This document shows positions 14,370 through 22,065 of a stretch of 31,077 bases of DNA, piece by piece. Position numbers and translations under genes: made by a program. This DNA comes from an uncultured Lachnospiraceae bacterium (GTDB lineage: Bacteria > Bacillota > Clostridia > Lachnospirales > Lachnospiraceae), in contig CAJTVD010000049.1 in NCBI GenBank assembly GCA_910579495.1, positions 1 through 31,077 on the forward strand, written 5' to 3'. Position 1 is the first letter of the stretch. Each line of letters opens with the position of its first letter. The notes beneath the pieces are model-generated. The model worked only from the letters and a program-made list of their open reading frames with translations, did no database searches and had not been told where the DNA came from.

Positions 14370-15317
14370 ATGAAGAAACAAAAAGGGAAACCGGCGGTTG
14401 CTAGTGGGGATCTGTCACGGCGGGTAAAAAGGGCAATGCCTTATTATATATTCCTGCTGCCTGCTGCCATATTGGTTTTTCTCTTTTCCTACATGCCCCT
14501 GGGCGGCATCGTGATTGCGTTCAAGGATTATAAGATGGCAAGGGGAATCGGGGGAAGCGACTGGATAGGGTTTGCAAACTTTCAAAAGATGTTCAGCGAT
14601 TATAACTTCTGGCGGGTGCTGAAGAATACGGTCAAGATCAGTGTTCTCACACTGCTTACATCCTTCCCGGTGACAATAATATTTACGTTGCTGGTGAATG
14701 AGCTTATGAACCTGCGGTTCAAGAAAACGGTGCAGACGATCACTTATATGCCCCATTTTCTGTCATGGGTCGTGGTTGGTACTTTTGTATATCAGATCCT
14801 TTCACCAGTGAATGGCGTTGTGAATCTTTTACTGGTAAAGCTGGGGATCCTGGACCAGTCTGTATATTTTATGATGCAGTCGGATATGTTCGTCCCTGTT
14901 TACCTGGTGACCAATCTCTGGAAGGGCACCGGCTACAGTATCGTTATCTATCTTGCTACCATATCAGGCATTGACACGCAGCTTTATGAAGCATGCGCCA
15001 TTGACGGGGGCAACCGGTTCCATAAGGTCCTTTACATTACGCTTCCTGCCATGCTGCCCACTATGTGCACCATGCTGATCCTGAGCGTTGGTAACCTGAT
15101 CACAGTTGGTTTTGACCCGATTTTTAACTTGTACAGCGATGCTACTTATCAGACGGCGGACGTTATTTCCACTTATGTATACCGGAAAGGTCTGGTGGAA
15201 AGTAAATTCTCCTTCTCGGCAGCAATGGGCCTGTTCCAGAATGTGGTGAGCCTGGGACTGGTAATGATCGCAAACTGGTTTGCAAGAAAAGCAAACCCGG
15301 AATATAAGATTATTTAA
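14370..15317 (+). CDS. Sugar ABC transporter permease, LplB type
   Basis: 315 residues, six membrane helices, first near residues 27-48. The EAA loop that contacts the ATPase reads EACAIDGGNRFHKVLYITLP. The type (CUT1 family, LplB-like) pairs with YtcP/LplC-like permeases and large lipoproteins and usually moves oligosaccharides or their derivatives. Start ATG 14370 follows AAAGGAGAG. It opens an operon whose later genes break down sialic acid, so the substrate is probably a sialoside or a modified sialic acid. No ATPase is in the operon, as is common where one shared MsmX-type ATPase serves several importers. Confidence 0.9.
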   Translation: MKKQKGKPAVASGDLSRRVKRAMPYYIFLLPAAILVFLFSYMPLGGIVIAFKDYKMARGIGGSDWIGFANFQKMFSDYNFWRVLKNTVKISVLTLLTSFPVTIIFTLLVNELMNLRFKKTVQTITYMPHFLSWVVVGTFVYQILSPVNGVVNLLLVKLGILDQSVYFMMQSDMFVPVYLVTNLWKGTGYSIVIYLATISGIDTQLYEACAIDGGNRFHKVLYITLPAMLPTMCTMLILSVGNLITVGFDPIFNLYSDATYQTADVISTYVYRKGLVESKFSFSAAMGLFQNVVSLGLVMIANWFARKANPEYKII

Positions 15318-15333
15318 GAAGGAGGGAATGGCT

Positions 15334-16251
15334 GTGAGTAAAATGAAACAACATCGGACGAAAATGAAGGTTTCTACCGCAAGTAAAGTTTTTGATTTTT
15401 GCAATATCCTGTTTATGGTTCTGTTCTGCATAACGATTTTATTTCCTTTCTGGGATATGATTGTGCGTTCTTTCTCCAGGCCCCAGGATATTTCTTACAT
15501 AGATTTGAACCTTTGGCCAAAGGTATGGTCCATTGACGCCTACTCCTACTGCCTAAAAGATAATGCGATTGTCCAGGCATTTTTCGTATCAGTGGCGAGG
15601 ACGGTTGTAGGGACTTTCCTGCATGTAATCATCTGCTGTATGGCAGCATACTCCCTGATCCATTCGGAGATTCCGTTCCGTGGGCCGATTATGGCGTTTT
15701 TCGTAATCCCCATGTTCATCAGCGGCGGCATGATCCCTGCTTACCTGAACATGAAAAACCTGAATTTGCTGAACAATTTCTGGGTGTATGTACTGCCCAC
15801 AGCTTTTTCGGTGTTTGACTGTATTATTATCAGAAATTACTTTTTCTCTATTGATAAGGGGATGGAGGAAGCGGCCAGCATAGACGGGGCCAATGCTTTC
15901 CATATCTTTTTCCGGATCATCCTGCCGGTCTCCAAGCCGGTGCTGGCCACCGTATCCCTCTGGCAGATGGTTGGCCAGTGGAACGCCTGGTTTGACAATA
16001 TGGTATACTGCAGAAGCAACGCCAACCTGACCACCCTGCAGTATACGTTGCGCCGGATGCTGGACAGTATAACAGAAAAAATGAATACCCAGGTAGGTGT
16101 GGCAGAGGCAATGGGGGAACTGGTGGAACTGAATTCCGATACCGTGAAGGCGGCAACCACTATCATCGTTACTCTTCCGATCATACTGGTATACCCCTTC
16201 CTTCAGAAATATTTTGTACAGGGAATCATGGTGGGGGCTGTAAAAGGCTGA
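15334..16251 (+). CDS. Sugar ABC transporter permease, YtcP/LplC type
   Basis: 305 residues, six membrane helices, EAA loop EEAASIDGANAFHIFFRIILP, C-terminus IMVGAVKG as usual for the family. The start is best taken as GTG 15334: AAGGAGG at 15319-15325 is eight bases before it, while the ATG at 15328 is only two bases from that site. It lies 16 bases after the first permease and forms the heterodimeric channel with it. Confidence 0.88.
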   Translation: MSKMKQHRTKMKVSTASKVFDFCNILFMVLFCITILFPFWDMIVRSFSRPQDISYIDLNLWPKVWSIDAYSYCLKDNAIVQAFFVSVARTVVGTFLHVIICCMAAYSLIHSEIPFRGPIMAFFVIPMFISGGMIPAYLNMKNLNLLNNFWVYVLPTAFSVFDCIIIRNYFFSIDKGMEEAASIDGANAFHIFFRIILPVSKPVLATVSLWQMVGQWNAWFDNMVYCRSNANLTTLQYTLRRMLDSITEKMNTQVGVAEAMGELVELNSDTVKAATTIIVTLPIILVYPFLQKYFVQGIMVGAVKG

Positions 16252-16279
16252 CCACTGCAATATAGAAAGGAGATTTATA

Positions 16280-17395
16280 ATGAAACAAGTGGAATTAGGG
16301 ACTATCTCGAAACAGTTGATGCCTTCGGCTGAACGGAAGAACCCGCGAAACAGTGAGGGGGCGTTTCTTGTCCTCAAAAACGGCGAGATTATTTTTGTCT
16401 ACAGCTGCTATGAGGGAGACAGCCACAGAGATGAAAGCTTCTGCAATCTGTGCCTGATCCGTTCAACAGACGGCGGGCGCACCTTTGACGACGGAGAACT
16501 GATCGTTACCTACAAGGGGGAAAAGGGTGTCAATGTGATGTCCGTGTCCCTTCTGGAGATGCAGAACGGGGATATTGGCCTGTTTTATCTGGTAAGGACC
16601 ACCTATACCATGGCACAGATGTTCCTCCGCAGATCCTCTGACGGCGGCCGTACCTGGTCTGAGAGGGTGATGTGCACCCCAAGGGATTGTTTCTTTGTGG
16701 CAAACAACGACAGGGTGGTACGGCTTGCAGACGGCAGGATTATTATCCCGGTGGCATGCCATGATGTTGGATGGAAAAACTCCCCGGACAGCGGCGTAAA
16801 TTATTTTGACGGCCGCAGCAAGGCACAGTTTTTCTATTCTGATGATGATGGGGTTACGTGGACACAGGCAGGGGGAGAGGTTACCCTTCCCTATTCTGCA
16901 TACAGCCACAGCGGCCTCCAGGAGCCGGGAGTCATTGAACTTTCACCTGGCATCCTGTATGGCTGGGCAAGGACGGATATTGGGCATCAGTGGGAATTTA
17001 TCTCTATTGATAATGGTGAGCATTGGACCCCCAGCCAGCCCTCACGGTTTTCCTCGCCTTGCAGCCCCATGAGTATGAAGCGGGATGCAGACGGAGCTAT
17101 TTATGCAATTTGGAATCCCATTCCCCAGTATAATGGCAGGGAGCAGGCAGGGTTTTTCACAGGCGGTAGGGATCCCCAGGTGATCGCAGTGAGCAGGGAT
17201 AACGGGAAGACCTTCTCTGAACCTGTTGCTTTTGAAACCGATAAGGGAAGAGGCTATTGCTATTGCGCGATCTGCTTTACAGAGGATGCCATGCTGCTGG
17301 CCTACTGTGCAGGCGGTAAGGATGAGGGAAGTACTCTGGCGATGACTACCATCAGGCGGGTAGAGCTTTCCCAGTTAAGGACAATTTTTGATTAA
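16280..17395 (+). CDS. Sialidase-family beta-propeller protein, cytoplasmic
   Basis: 371 residues with no signal peptide or membrane segment. Five Asp-box motifs (S-x-D-x-G-x-T/H-W/F) at about residues 62-69, 119-126, 187-194, 242-249 and 305-312 mark a sialidase-type six-bladed propeller. Candidate catalytic parts are Arg23 (NPRNSEG, in place of the usual FRIP), Glu215 or Glu220 (LQEPGVIEL), Arg231, the Arg in GGRDPQ and a tyrosine in GRGYCYCAICF. It would cleave sialosides after import, or process an unusual sialic acid form. The assignment as exo-alpha-sialidase rests on the Asp boxes and the nan context; the missing FRIP motif leaves room for another propeller hydrolase. Ribosome site GAAAGGAG precedes ATG 16280. 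Confidence 0.75.
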   Translation: MKQVELGTISKQLMPSAERKNPRNSEGAFLVLKNGEIIFVYSCYEGDSHRDESFCNLCLIRSTDGGRTFDDGELIVTYKGEKGVNVMSVSLLEMQNGDIGLFYLVRTTYTMAQMFLRRSSDGGRTWSERVMCTPRDCFFVANNDRVVRLADGRIIIPVACHDVGWKNSPDSGVNYFDGRSKAQFFYSDDDGVTWTQAGGEVTLPYSAYSHSGLQEPGVIELSPGILYGWARTDIGHQWEFISIDNGEHWTPSQPSRFSSPCSPMSMKRDADGAIYAIWNPIPQYNGREQAGFFTGGRDPQVIAVSRDNGKTFSEPVAFETDKGRGYCYCAICFTEDAMLLAYCAGGKDEGSTLAMTTIRRVELSQLRTIFD

Positions 17396-17418
17396 TACAG
17401 TGAGGAAGGAGATTTCAT

Positions 17419-19149
17419 ATGAAAAAGAGAATAATTAGCTGTCTTTTGGCAGTGGCACTGTGCAGTTCTATGGTGCTGTCCGGCTGCGGCAGCAAAGACA
17501 ATACACCTGCGGCGGATTCAGCAGGCAAGAGCGAGGGATCAGCAGGCGCTGGGGATTCAACAGGCACGGCAGATTCTTCAGAAGGGGCAGATACGGCAAC
17601 TGCGGATATTCCCCAGCCTGAAGACAAGACCTATGATATTACCTACACCAGTACCTGGTGGTGCGATTCTACCTATGAGCATGGCGGCTATATAGAATCC
17701 ATGATCGAAGATGCACTGAACATCAATCTGGAGGTAAAGCCTCTGGACACCACCACCACACAGGATTTGATGCTGGCTTCCGGCGAAATGCCTGACTGTA
17801 TGTGGACCAGCAGCAAGACCCCTGCATGGATGTATGACAATGAGCTTCCCAGGACCATCCCGAAGGCAATGGTAGAGTATTACTGCCCGAAGCTGATCGA
17901 ATATTACGATGAGTTCCCGTTGATCTATGAGATGATAACAGACCCTAATGACCCGGATTCATTCCTGGCGTTAACAGGCATCACCTTCCAGTTTGTGGAT
18001 TATTATCTGCCCAACGATTATTATCGTTATGACTGGATTGAAAAACTGGGCATTGACCTGGGCGTGAATGTAGAAGAAGTATATGACAGGATTTATGTTG
18101 CTGATGACGGAATTGAACTGACCAAGTTTTTAGAGATCATGGATGCTTTCGTGAACCAGGATCCTGACGGGAATGGCAAGAAAGACACTGTTGGCGCGGC
18201 CCTTCCCAATATTTTCCAGACCACAATGTATTCTGCATATGGTTTCCGCAATGGTGTCAATGAAGGAAAAGACGGCGGCGCTGAGATGTATTATGCGCTG
18301 GATGAATACAGGGATTACCTGGTAGGCATGGCGGATATGTATAAGAAGGGGCTGTTAGACCCCAATGCGATGGAAGATAACAGAAGTATTGCATGGAACG
18401 AAGTAAATACAAATATTGCAGGGTATTGGGTAACTTCTACCAATTCCTTAAACTCCTGGGCAGCAGACCGGCCGCCTTTGACATTACTGGAGGCAAATCC
18501 GGACGCCAAGATCCTGTTAACACCTGGCGTGAAGCCTGACGGCGGGGAACCCACAGCGTTGACCAATGCTACACCGGCATACAGCAATTTCTTTGTAAGG
18601 GCGGATGTGGACGACCAGAAGCTGGCAAAGATTCTGCAGTTTGTTGACTATACACTCTTTGGCGCAGGCGACAAGACCACCCATTTGTCCATGCTGTATG
18701 GTGAATATGGCGTTGACTGGGAATGGGATGAGAGCGGGGATATGCCCATTAAGTTGAATACTCTGGCAAGCGGCGAGAGAGGGACCTGGACCTTCGGGCA
18801 GACCGGCCAGGACAGGGATGTTTCTAAGTGGACAGGTGAAGAACCTATGTTTGCTGCTGGCTTGAAATATTGGGGAAAAGATGGAAGCTGGATGAAATGG
18901 CAGACGATCCCCTATAAGGAAGACATAGCCAATGAGACCAACCATGCTGAGATATCCTCTGATATTGGGGAAGATGTTTTGGCTTATGTAAAGAACTTTG
19001 CAGCACAGTCTGTTCTTGGGCAGATTGACCCTGTAGCAGAGTGGGATAATTATCTGGCAGAACTGGATAGAATGGGATACAATGATTTGATGGCAGAGCT
19101 GGATAAGCTGGATTCCCTTGAAGAGATCCAGGCAAGCTATGCAAAATAG
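17419..19149 (+). CDS. Extracellular sugar-binding lipoprotein of the sialoside importer
   Basis: 576 residues. The N-terminus MKKRIISCLLAVALCSSMV ends in the lipobox LSGC with Cys23 as the lipid-carrying residue, then a Ser/Gly/Ala/Asp-rich linker (about residues 25-70). The rest is a family 1 solute-binding protein of the large LplA-like class. A calcium-loop-like DPDGNGKKD is seen near residue 250, a common feature of this class. It delivers the ligand to the two permeases encoded just upstream. Start ATG 17419 follows GAAGGAG. A strong terminator after the gene would make it the last gene of the most abundant transcript. Confidence 0.92.
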   Translation: MKKRIISCLLAVALCSSMVLSGCGSKDNTPAADSAGKSEGSAGAGDSTGTADSSEGADTATADIPQPEDKTYDITYTSTWWCDSTYEHGGYIESMIEDALNINLEVKPLDTTTTQDLMLASGEMPDCMWTSSKTPAWMYDNELPRTIPKAMVEYYCPKLIEYYDEFPLIYEMITDPNDPDSFLALTGITFQFVDYYLPNDYYRYDWIEKLGIDLGVNVEEVYDRIYVADDGIELTKFLEIMDAFVNQDPDGNGKKDTVGAALPNIFQTTMYSAYGFRNGVNEGKDGGAEMYYALDEYRDYLVGMADMYKKGLLDPNAMEDNRSIAWNEVNTNIAGYWVTSTNSLNSWAADRPPLTLLEANPDAKILLTPGVKPDGGEPTALTNATPAYSNFFVRADVDDQKLAKILQFVDYTLFGAGDKTTHLSMLYGEYGVDWEWDESGDMPIKLNTLASGERGTWTFGQTGQDRDVSKWTGEEPMFAAGLKYWGKDGSWMKWQTIPYKEDIANETNHAEISSDIGEDVLAYVKNFAAQSVLGQIDPVAEWDNYLAELDRMGYNDLMAELDKLDSLEEIQASYAK

Positions 19150-19167
19150 GAATAGAATAGAAGAAGA

Positions 19168-19196
19168 CATCCTCTGTGCAAAATAGCACAGGGATG
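19168..19196 (+). terminator. Hairpin after the binding-protein gene
   Basis: Arms 19168-19179 and 19186-19196 pair over 11 bp with one bulged T. It directly precedes the strong terminator and may protect the transcript end. Confidence 0.4.
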
Positions 19197-19219
19197 CCTG
19201 GAGATCTGCTCTGTTGGCT

Positions 19220-19265
19220 AAAATCCGGGGACATGACTCTGCAAAAGACATGTCCCCGGATTTTT
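19220..19265 (+). terminator. Strong intrinsic terminator inside the nan operon
   Basis: Perfect 16-bp stem (19220-19235 with 19249-19264) with a 13-base loop; the T run at 19261-19265 completes it. It separates the transport genes from the catabolic genes. I find no promoter between it and the next gene, so either reading-through transcripts supply the downstream genes or there is antitermination. Confidence 0.85.
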
Positions 19266-19282
19266 AACAGTTATACGGAGCT

Positions 19283-19608
19283 GGGAAGTTACGGAACTGG
19301 AACAGTAACTTCCCGGGAAGTACCCAGAGGAAATACTGGCTGTGGACCAGACAGGATTTTCTCTGCAGGCCCAAGGTACGGGAAGGGAAGTTACGGAACT
19401 GGAACAGTAACTTCCCGGGGAGTACCCAGAGGAAATACTGGCTGTGGACCAGACAGGATTTTCTCTGCAGGCCCAAGGTACGGGAAGGGAAGTTACGGGA
19501 CTGGAACAGTAACTTCCCGGGGAGTACCCAGAGGAAATACTGGCTGTGGACCAGACAGGATTTTCTCTGCAGACCCGAGGTACGGGAAGGGAAGTTACGG
19601 AACTGGAA
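19283..19608. repeat. Tandem 102-bp repeats, three full copies plus a partial one
   Basis: Units start at 19283, 19385, 19487 and 19589 (20-base partial copy). They differ at only a few positions, so the array is recent or kept uniform. Each full unit opens with a perfect 10-bp inverted repeat (GGGAAGTTAC / GTAACTTCCC, e.g. 19283-19292 with 19305-19314). The unit length is a multiple of three and the array is open in several frames on both strands, including the frame of the next gene, but no ribosome site supports translation. It fills the gap between the terminator and the first SGNH gene. Confidence 0.9.
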
Positions 19609-19622
19609 TGAAGGGGGAAGAA

Positions 19623-20249
19623 ATGCGATTTTTGTTTCAAGGAGATTCCATAACAGATACGGGAAGGCTCAACCATGAGGATCCCCACGATCTTGGCTGC
19701 GGTTATGTACTTTTGCTGGGGGCGGAGCTGGCCTGTTTCCATCCGGAAAATGAGATCTTAAATATGGGGATCCTCAGCAACCGTGTGCTGCATTTGCTGG
19801 CACGCTGGAAAAAAGACTGCCTGAATTTAAGGCCGGATGTGCTCACAGTCCTGGTGGGCGTCAATGACGGCGGCCATTGGTACGGGGTCAAGCCTGCGCT
19901 GTTTGAAGAGGTTTACAATATTTTGCTCAGGGAAACCAGGGAGAAGCTCCCAGATACAAGGATCCTGCTGATGGGGTCTTACTGTATGCATGGGACAGCC
20001 ACCGAAGGAGTGTGGGACCTGGTTTCGGAAGGGACTGCCGTCCGGCGGGAAATCACAGAAAAACTGGCAAAGCGGTATGGGACGGACTATGTGGACCTGC
20101 AGGAGGAATTTGACCGGGCGTTGCAAAAGCTGCCGCCCACCCATTGGACCATAGACGGCGTGCACCCTACGCCCGCCGGGCACAGGCTGATTGCCCAGGC
20201 ATGGAAACGGGCGTATGGCTGGAGGGAAAAGGAGGACGGGCAGATATGA
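19623..20249 (+). CDS. SGNH/GDSL hydrolase 1, likely sialic acid esterase
   Basis: 208 residues without signal peptide. SGNH blocks: GDSIT with Ser9, NMGILSNR (block II), GVND (block III) and DGVHPTPAGH (block V, catalytic Asp and His). Members of this family remove acetyl groups from sugars; in a nan operon a sialate O-acetylesterase is the natural guess. The start at 19623 is chosen because the paralogue downstream begins with the same MRFLFQGDSIT and AGGGGGAAG precedes it. An ATG at 19608 is also in frame. Block II differs from the paralogue (ILS instead of VGG), so activity may be altered. The stop overlaps the next start (ATGA). Confidence 0.8.
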   Translation: MRFLFQGDSITDTGRLNHEDPHDLGCGYVLLLGAELACFHPENEILNMGILSNRVLHLLARWKKDCLNLRPDVLTVLVGVNDGGHWYGVKPALFEEVYNILLRETREKLPDTRILLMGSYCMHGTATEGVWDLVSEGTAVRREITEKLAKRYGTDYVDLQEEFDRALQKLPPTHWTIDGVHPTPAGHRLIAQAWKRAYGWREKEDGQI

Positions 20250-20869
20250 GATTTTTGTTTCAGGGAGATTCCATAACAGAGGCAGTCAGGGGAAATTGCA
20301 GTGACCCCAGGGAGCTTGGCAGAGGTTATGTGAGGATGCTGGCGTCTGACCTGACCTGCTGGCATCCTGACTATGAGGTTTTAAACGCAGGGGTAGGCGG
20401 CAACCGCGTGACAGACCTGCTGCCCCGCTGGCGCAAGGATTGCCTGGAGCTATACCCGGACGTGCTCACCATCCTGATTGGCATCAATGATGTGTGGCAT
20501 GAGCTTTTCAACCAAAACGGCGTGGAGGCGCCGCTGTTTGAGGAAGTTTACAGGATATTGCTGCGGGAGACCAGGGAGGCGCTGCCCGGGACCAGGATCA
20601 TCCTTATGGGGGCATATGTTATGCATGGAAGCGCCACCAATGAAAAATGGGATTATTTTGAAAAGGAAACGGCCATACGCAGGGAAATTACCCGGAAGCT
20701 TGCAGAAGAATATGGGACAGACTATCTGGACCTGCAAAAAACTTTCCAGGAGGCCCTGGGGACGTGCCCGGAAGAATGCTGGACCGGGGACGGGGTACAT
20801 CTCACCCCGCCGGGCCACAGGCTGATCGCCCAGGCGTGGAAAAAGGTATATGGGCAGGGCTGCGTATAG
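20246..20869 (+). CDS. SGNH/GDSL hydrolase 2, likely sialic acid esterase
   Basis: 207 residues, a clear tandem paralogue of the preceding gene: both start MRFLFQGDSIT and share WRKDCL/WKKDCL, LLRETRE, EKLA/RKLA, GTDY and GHRLIAQAWK segments. Catalytic blocks are complete: Ser9 in GDSIT, NAGVGGNR, GIND and DGVHLTPPGH. Start ATG 20246 overlaps the previous stop in ATGA and has GGAGG upstream, so the two proteins are probably made in equal amounts and may form a complex. Cytoplasmic. A role in de-O-acetylation of imported sialic acid is inferred from context. Confidence 0.82.
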   Translation: MRFLFQGDSITEAVRGNCSDPRELGRGYVRMLASDLTCWHPDYEVLNAGVGGNRVTDLLPRWRKDCLELYPDVLTILIGINDVWHELFNQNGVEAPLFEEVYRILLRETREALPGTRIILMGAYVMHGSATNEKWDYFEKETAIRREITRKLAEEYGTDYLDLQKTFQEALGTCPEECWTGDGVHLTPPGHRLIAQAWKKVYGQGCV

Positions 20870-20893
20870 AGACAGGAGCAGAAGGAGGATGCT

Positions 20894-21304
20894 ATGGAGG
20901 AAAAGATAAAAAAGGCTTTGGAAATATTAGCAACGCTGGATGAAAATACCCCGCCGGGGCATTATGAAGTTTCCCCGGACATTTATTACAATGTGGAGGA
21001 ATTTGAAACGGATTTTGAACAGAACCGCCGTTTTGAGTCCCACCGTAAGCATGTGGATATTCAGTGTGTTTTGCAGGGGGAAGAGCTGATCTTTGTGGAG
21101 GATGCGGAAAAACTGGAGGTGGAGGAGGAACTGCCCCCGGAGAGGGACGTGGCCTTTTACCGGGGAACAGGAATCGGAAAGCGCAACATGCTAAAGGGCG
21201 GGGACTATCTTGCCCTGTATCCGGGAGAGGCCCACAAGCCTGGCGTATGTGTAGAAGCGCCAAGGCGTGTGAAAAAGGCAGTATTTAAGATCACAGTGGA
21301 ATAG
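20894..21304 (+). CDS. YhcH/YjgK/YiaL family protein, likely sialic acid anomerase
   Basis: 136 residues, cupin-like DUF386 fold. The signature FESHRKHVDIQ (residues 47-57) and PGEAHKPG (110-117) carry the conserved histidines and glutamine. The E. coli relative in the nan operon (YhcH, NanQ) speeds interconversion of sialic acid anomers, and that role fits here. Start ATG 20894 follows AAGGAGG, 24 bases after the SGNH 2 stop. Confidence 0.85.
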   Translation: MEEKIKKALEILATLDENTPPGHYEVSPDIYYNVEEFETDFEQNRRFESHRKHVDIQCVLQGEELIFVEDAEKLEVEEELPPERDVAFYRGTGIGKRNMLKGGDYLALYPGEAHKPGVCVEAPRRVKKAVFKITVE

Positions 21305-21351
21305 AAATGCCGCGCCTTAAGTGCGGGGGCGGCAAAAAGGAGGATATCGCA

Positions 21352-22056
21352 GTGAACAAACAGGAGTTTTTTGATAGGATCAGGGGAAAGATGATTATTT
21401 CCTGCCAGGCCCTTCCCGGTGAACCTTTGTATGTGGAAGAAAAATCGGTGATGTACCTGATGGCCAGGGCAGGGAAGATGGCAGGGTGCCCGGCGGTGCG
21501 TACCAGCAGCGTGCGGGATGTGGTTGCCATCAAGGAAGAGACAGGGCTGCCGGTGATTGGCCTGATTAAGGTCCAGTATCCCGGTTTTGAAAGCTATATT
21601 ACGCCTACCATGAAAGAGGTGGGCCAGTTGGTGGAGGCAGGCAGCGATGTGGTTGCCCTGGACTGTACCCTTCGGGCCAGGGGGGATGGGAAGACTGTCA
21701 ATGAGTTTATCAGCCAGGTACGGGAAAAATATCCGGACCAGATTCTGATGGCGGACATTTCCACCTACGAGGAAGGGATCAATGCGTGGAAGCTTGGCAT
21801 GGACATTGTGGGGACCACCATGAGCGGTTACACAGAAGCTTCCCCCAAGCTGGAGGGGCCTGACTATGAGCTGATCCGCCGCCTGTCCCAGGCCATAGAT
21901 GTGCCGGTGATCGGGGAAGGTAGGATCCATTATCCCCAGCAGGCGGTGGAAGCCCTGGAAGCAGGCGCTTTTGCCATCGTAGTGGGAGGGGCGGTCACAC
22001 GTCCTTTGGAAATTGCAAACCGCTTTATGGCAGCGCTGGGAAGCAGGGAGGCTTAG
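21352..22056 (+). CDS. nanE: N-acetylmannosamine-6-phosphate 2-epimerase NanE
   Basis: 234 residues, TIM-barrel. Converts ManNAc-6-P to GlcNAc-6-P. Landmarks are IISCQALPGEPL, GLIKVQYPGFESYITPT (with the catalytic-region lysine), VVALDCTLRARGDG, MADISTYEEG, GTTMSGYTE, and the phosphate-binding VIGEGRIHYPQQA and AIVVGGAVTRP. I chose GTG 21352, since AAAGGAGG ends nine bases before it. The frame stays open upstream to 21307 without a ribosome site. It follows the YhcH gene by 47 bases and precedes the kinase by 9. Confidence 0.93.
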   Translation: MNKQEFFDRIRGKMIISCQALPGEPLYVEEKSVMYLMARAGKMAGCPAVRTSSVRDVVAIKEETGLPVIGLIKVQYPGFESYITPTMKEVGQLVEAGSDVVALDCTLRARGDGKTVNEFISQVREKYPDQILMADISTYEEGINAWKLGMDIVGTTMSGYTEASPKLEGPDYELIRRLSQAIDVPVIGEGRIHYPQQAVEALEAGAFAIVVGGAVTRPLEIANRFMAALGSREA

Positions 22057-22065
22057 GGTAAGAGG

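Noticed and set aside
19283..19608. CRISPR array
   Set aside because: The units are directly adjacent 102-bp copies without unique spacers, and no cas genes are present.
19176..19622. Long N-terminal extension of SGNH 1 made of 34-residue repeats
   Set aside because: The frame is open but there is no ribosome site before the repeats, the paralogue starts at the equivalent of 19623, and the repeats are open in several frames on both strands because the unit is a multiple of three.
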